DNA from: Stercorarius parasiticus
Lineage: Eukaryota > Chordata > Aves > Charadriiformes > Stercorariidae
Direction: 5' to 3'
Length of the DNA stretch: 64,000 nt
Assembly (NCBI GenBank): GCA_013396915.1
Contig: VWZL01002517.1
Span: forward strand, 124,001-188,000
The translations under genes were made by a program, and so were the position numbers. Positions 62,601 to 64,000 of the stretch are shown here, one piece after another. The notes below the pieces were generated by a model. That model did not search any database. It saw only the letters and a list, made by a program, of their open reading frames with translations, and was not told the origin of the DNA. Within the stretch, counting starts at the first letter, position 1. Every line of letters starts with the position of its first letter.

Positions 62601-63775
62601 CCCATTACCGTAGTGGTAGTCTGAGTTATTATATTTAGCTATGTCATCCTTCACTAATCATTCGGTTCCCTTCAGCAGAAGAAGGGGGAAAACCTGTATC
62701 TTCATAGTTATTTCCTTAATTACTATCACATTATGATTTTAAAAGAAATTCAAATATCTGCAAGTACTTACTACGGTAGAATATTTCTCTTTGAAGAGGA
62801 AAGTAGCCACCAAGATATGCTGATTATGTAGATAAGAATTTGTCCTGAAAATCTCTGCAGACTCATAAGTTCTTTTTTTGAAGTCCCACAAAACTTTGTT
62901 TTTCCAGTTCACAGTACCCAGCCTGCCCCCTCCCTCTCTTTCCGTGTCAAAACTGACTAGCTGGACACAATCCATCCACCACACAGGAAAGAATCCCATA
63001 AATAGTTTGGTCTGGGGAAGCACTAGCAATCACACCAAATTTTTTTGCTGCTTTCTAGACTGAAGATTTTGTATCATGAGTACTTTCAACGCCAGCACAA
63101 ATCAGTAATATTCTTTCTTACGGGATTAGACCTTAGTCTTGAAGAATGCTTCATGTTCTAAATCAAATTCATCACAGAAAGGTACAACCACTGAAAGTTT
63201 CTTCTAAAGATGACGGGATTTATTCTGGGTTGGTTTTGTAGTCCCACGCGATACCAGTGGAGTCTAGTCCAAACAGGCATCATCCCAACTCTGCCTTGTA
63301 TCCTCCATCGGCATCACCCGAGGATGATTCCGTGCACACACAACGGCTTTACGACATGACTGCGGCAGGACTGGCTTCCCCCCCGCCCCCGTGCGTACAG
63401 CACTAAATTACTGCATAAATGCAGCAGCTGTGCATAACAGCGGAGGGAGCAAGGGGGGACTCTGCTGTTACGTTAGACAGACCTGGGGTCTCCCAAGCCC
63501 TTTGGAGATAAATGTCAGACTTTAACTACTGAAAATAAACCCAGCAAATAAAACCCAGAGAGCCTAAACGTGCATTTTAGTTGCGGCTGAAGTAAAAAGT
63601 AACATGCAAGTGTAATATGTTATCTAATAAAATGGTATTACTGTACAATATACCTGAAATAATCAAGTTTGCAGAAGATATCTTTATCTTTGATGTAACA
63701 GCTGGTATGCCTTCCTAGAGACGTTCTGCAGACACTGCATGAGAGACAGCGCACGTGCCAGCAGAGGTCGTTTAC
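56606..63775 (-). CDS. LHX8: LHX8, LIM/homeobox protein 8 (6 exons, 5' partial)
   Basis: Six exons on the - strand join in frame to 267 residues and a TAA at 56606-56608. LHX8 is a nuclear transcription factor; in mammals it specifies basal forebrain cholinergic neurons and acts in tooth, palate and oocyte development. Visible parts: the second half of LIM1 (zinc ligands H7, C10, C13, C16, C35, D38), all of LIM2 (C47, C50, H69, C72, C75, C78, C97, H100), a linker starting [12 protein letters not shown], a homeodomain at about 136-195 with [11 protein letters not shown] in the recognition helix, and the C-terminal tail ending LPISHT. The mammalian protein is about 356 residues, so roughly 90 N-terminal residues lie beyond 64000. 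Its paralogue LHX6 is similar in the LIM and homeodomains, but the tail and the SLC44A5 neighbour fit LHX8. Confidence 0.96.
56683..57421 (-). other. LHX8 last intron (0.74 kb)
   Basis: GC-rich segment at about 56760-56960 with overlapping chance frames. No recognisable element. Confidence 0.65.
57422..57605 (-). CDS. LHX8: LHX8 exon: end of homeodomain and proline/serine-rich tail
   Basis: Acceptor ttcag ends at 57606 and the exon begins GTG TGG (Val-Trp). Residues 182-243: [20 protein letters not shown], then [20 protein letters not shown] and SYMD. The donor gtaggt at 57421 splits the next codon; reading through would add an unrelated tail. Confidence 0.96.
57606..58590 (-). other. LHX8 intron (1.0 kb)
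   Basis: Contains a near-palindromic AT stretch at about 58070-58095. No exon or known repeat. Confidence 0.6.
58591..58686 (-). CDS. LHX8: LHX8 exon: homeodomain helices 1-2 and start of helix 3
   Basis: Acceptor ccttttcag, donor gtaacc. Residues 150-181: [20 protein letters not shown], then [11 protein letters not shown]. Phase 0 at both ends, with the common LIM-homeobox intron just before VWFQN. Confidence 0.97.
58687..61395 (-). other. LHX8 intron within the homeodomain (2.7 kb)
   Basis: A run tttttttttt at 59329 and an A run near 58845. I see no exon or recognisable repeat. Confidence 0.6.
61396..61499 (-). CDS. LHX8: LHX8 exon: linker and start of homeodomain
   Basis: Acceptor atgcttcag, donor gtagag. 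Residues 115-149: [15 protein letters not shown], then [16 protein letters not shown], the N-terminal arm and start of helix 1. Confidence 0.97.
61500..61962 (-). other. LHX8 intron (0.46 kb)
   Basis: AT-rich; nothing recognised. Confidence 0.6.
61963..62183 (-). CDS. LHX8: LHX8 exon: LIM2
   Basis: Acceptor cgttgcag, donor gtaaca on the - strand. Residues 41-115: [19 protein letters not shown], then [14 protein letters not shown] and [13 protein letters not shown]. All eight LIM2 zinc ligands are present. The exon is GC- and CpG-rich compared with the flanking introns. Confidence 0.97.
62184..63653 (-). other. LHX8 intron between LIM1 and LIM2 exons (1.5 kb)
   Basis: CpG-containing sequence continues from the LIM2 exon to about 62290. 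No exon or known repeat seen. Confidence 0.6.
63654..63775 (-). CDS. LHX8: LHX8 exon: second half of LIM1
   Basis: Acceptor gtttgcag and donor gtatat on the - strand. Residues 1-41: [20 protein letters not shown], then a stretch ending FCKLDYF. The spacing H-x2-C-x2-C-x2-C-x18-C-x2-D fits the second zinc finger of a LIM domain. Confidence 0.96.
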
Positions 63776-64000
63776 CTGCAAACGCACAAAAGGAAAACAC
63801 CCCTCAATGTTTGCGCTACCAATGTTATATTCCGTATTTATAAAAAACATTTTTCCATCCATACAGACAAGGCCAGAAGTGACAGGTACCATGACTCACA
63901 GAAAGTTTATCTTCAAGGCAAAACATTTTTCCTATAGAACTGCATGCATATTAAGGGTTAATTAATTTGACTGAGGTCTTCAGAATAAGCTTTCATGGGT
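63776..64000 (-). other. LHX8 intron, cut by window end
   Basis: Intron sequence upstream of the LIM1 exon; the remaining 5' exons lie outside. Confidence 0.8.

Noticed and set aside
1..64000. tRNA genes, rRNA, CRISPR arrays, operons or bacterial-type systems
   Set aside because: None seen; the window is intron-rich vertebrate DNA and repeated motifs are LINE, LTR or simple repeats.

Overview
This window is vertebrate nuclear DNA, almost certainly from a bird. It shows widely spaced exons with GT-AG introns, a 5'-truncated CR1 LINE (42995-43774), a second short CR1 remnant (3558-3608), and a solo LTR of an endogenous retrovirus family that is common in bird genomes (29684-30252, with a perfect 5-bp target duplication). 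There is a nine-base assembly gap inside a poly-T run at 15142-15150 and a single N at 46943. There is no bacterial-style gene organisation, so most open frames are chance ORFs in introns or repeats.

Two real protein-coding genes are present, arranged tail to tail. On the + strand, 20 exons between 1947 and 37886 join without a frame break and encode about 686 residues, up to a stop codon, of a choline transporter-like protein. It is best matched to SLC44A5 (CTL5). Only a short N-terminal part, probably about 30-35 residues, lies upstream of the window. On the - strand, six exons between 63775 and 56606 encode 267 residues, up to the stop, of the LIM-homeobox transcription factor LHX8: the second half of LIM1, LIM2, the homeodomain and the C-terminal tail. 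Its 5' exons lie beyond position 64000. LHX8 and SLC44A5 are also neighbours in mammals, so synteny supports both names.

Layout: 1-1946 is an SLC44A5 intron; 1947-37886 is SLC44A5 coding exons and introns; 37887 to about 40600 is its probable 3' UTR, including an AT-rich, TAAT-rich block; about 40600-56100 is intergenic, with the CR1 element, a GATC-rich minisatellite, two CpG-rich patches and several inverted repeats; 56100-63775 is LHX8 from 3' UTR to the LIM1 exon; 63776-64000 is an LHX8 intron.

SLC44A5 is a multi-pass membrane protein. LHX8 is a nuclear regulator known for its roles in basal forebrain cholinergic neurons, tooth and palate, and oocytes. I found no convincing new biological system. 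The observations most worth checking are protein-like, CpG-retaining antisense open frames inside an SLC44A5 intron (4714-6344), a short start-codon-plus-donor signal in the intergenic region (49926) lying 1.1 kb from a CpG-rich patch, a perfect 16-bp inverted repeat behind the SLC44A5 stop, and a strong cryptic splice acceptor inside the sense-oriented LTR.
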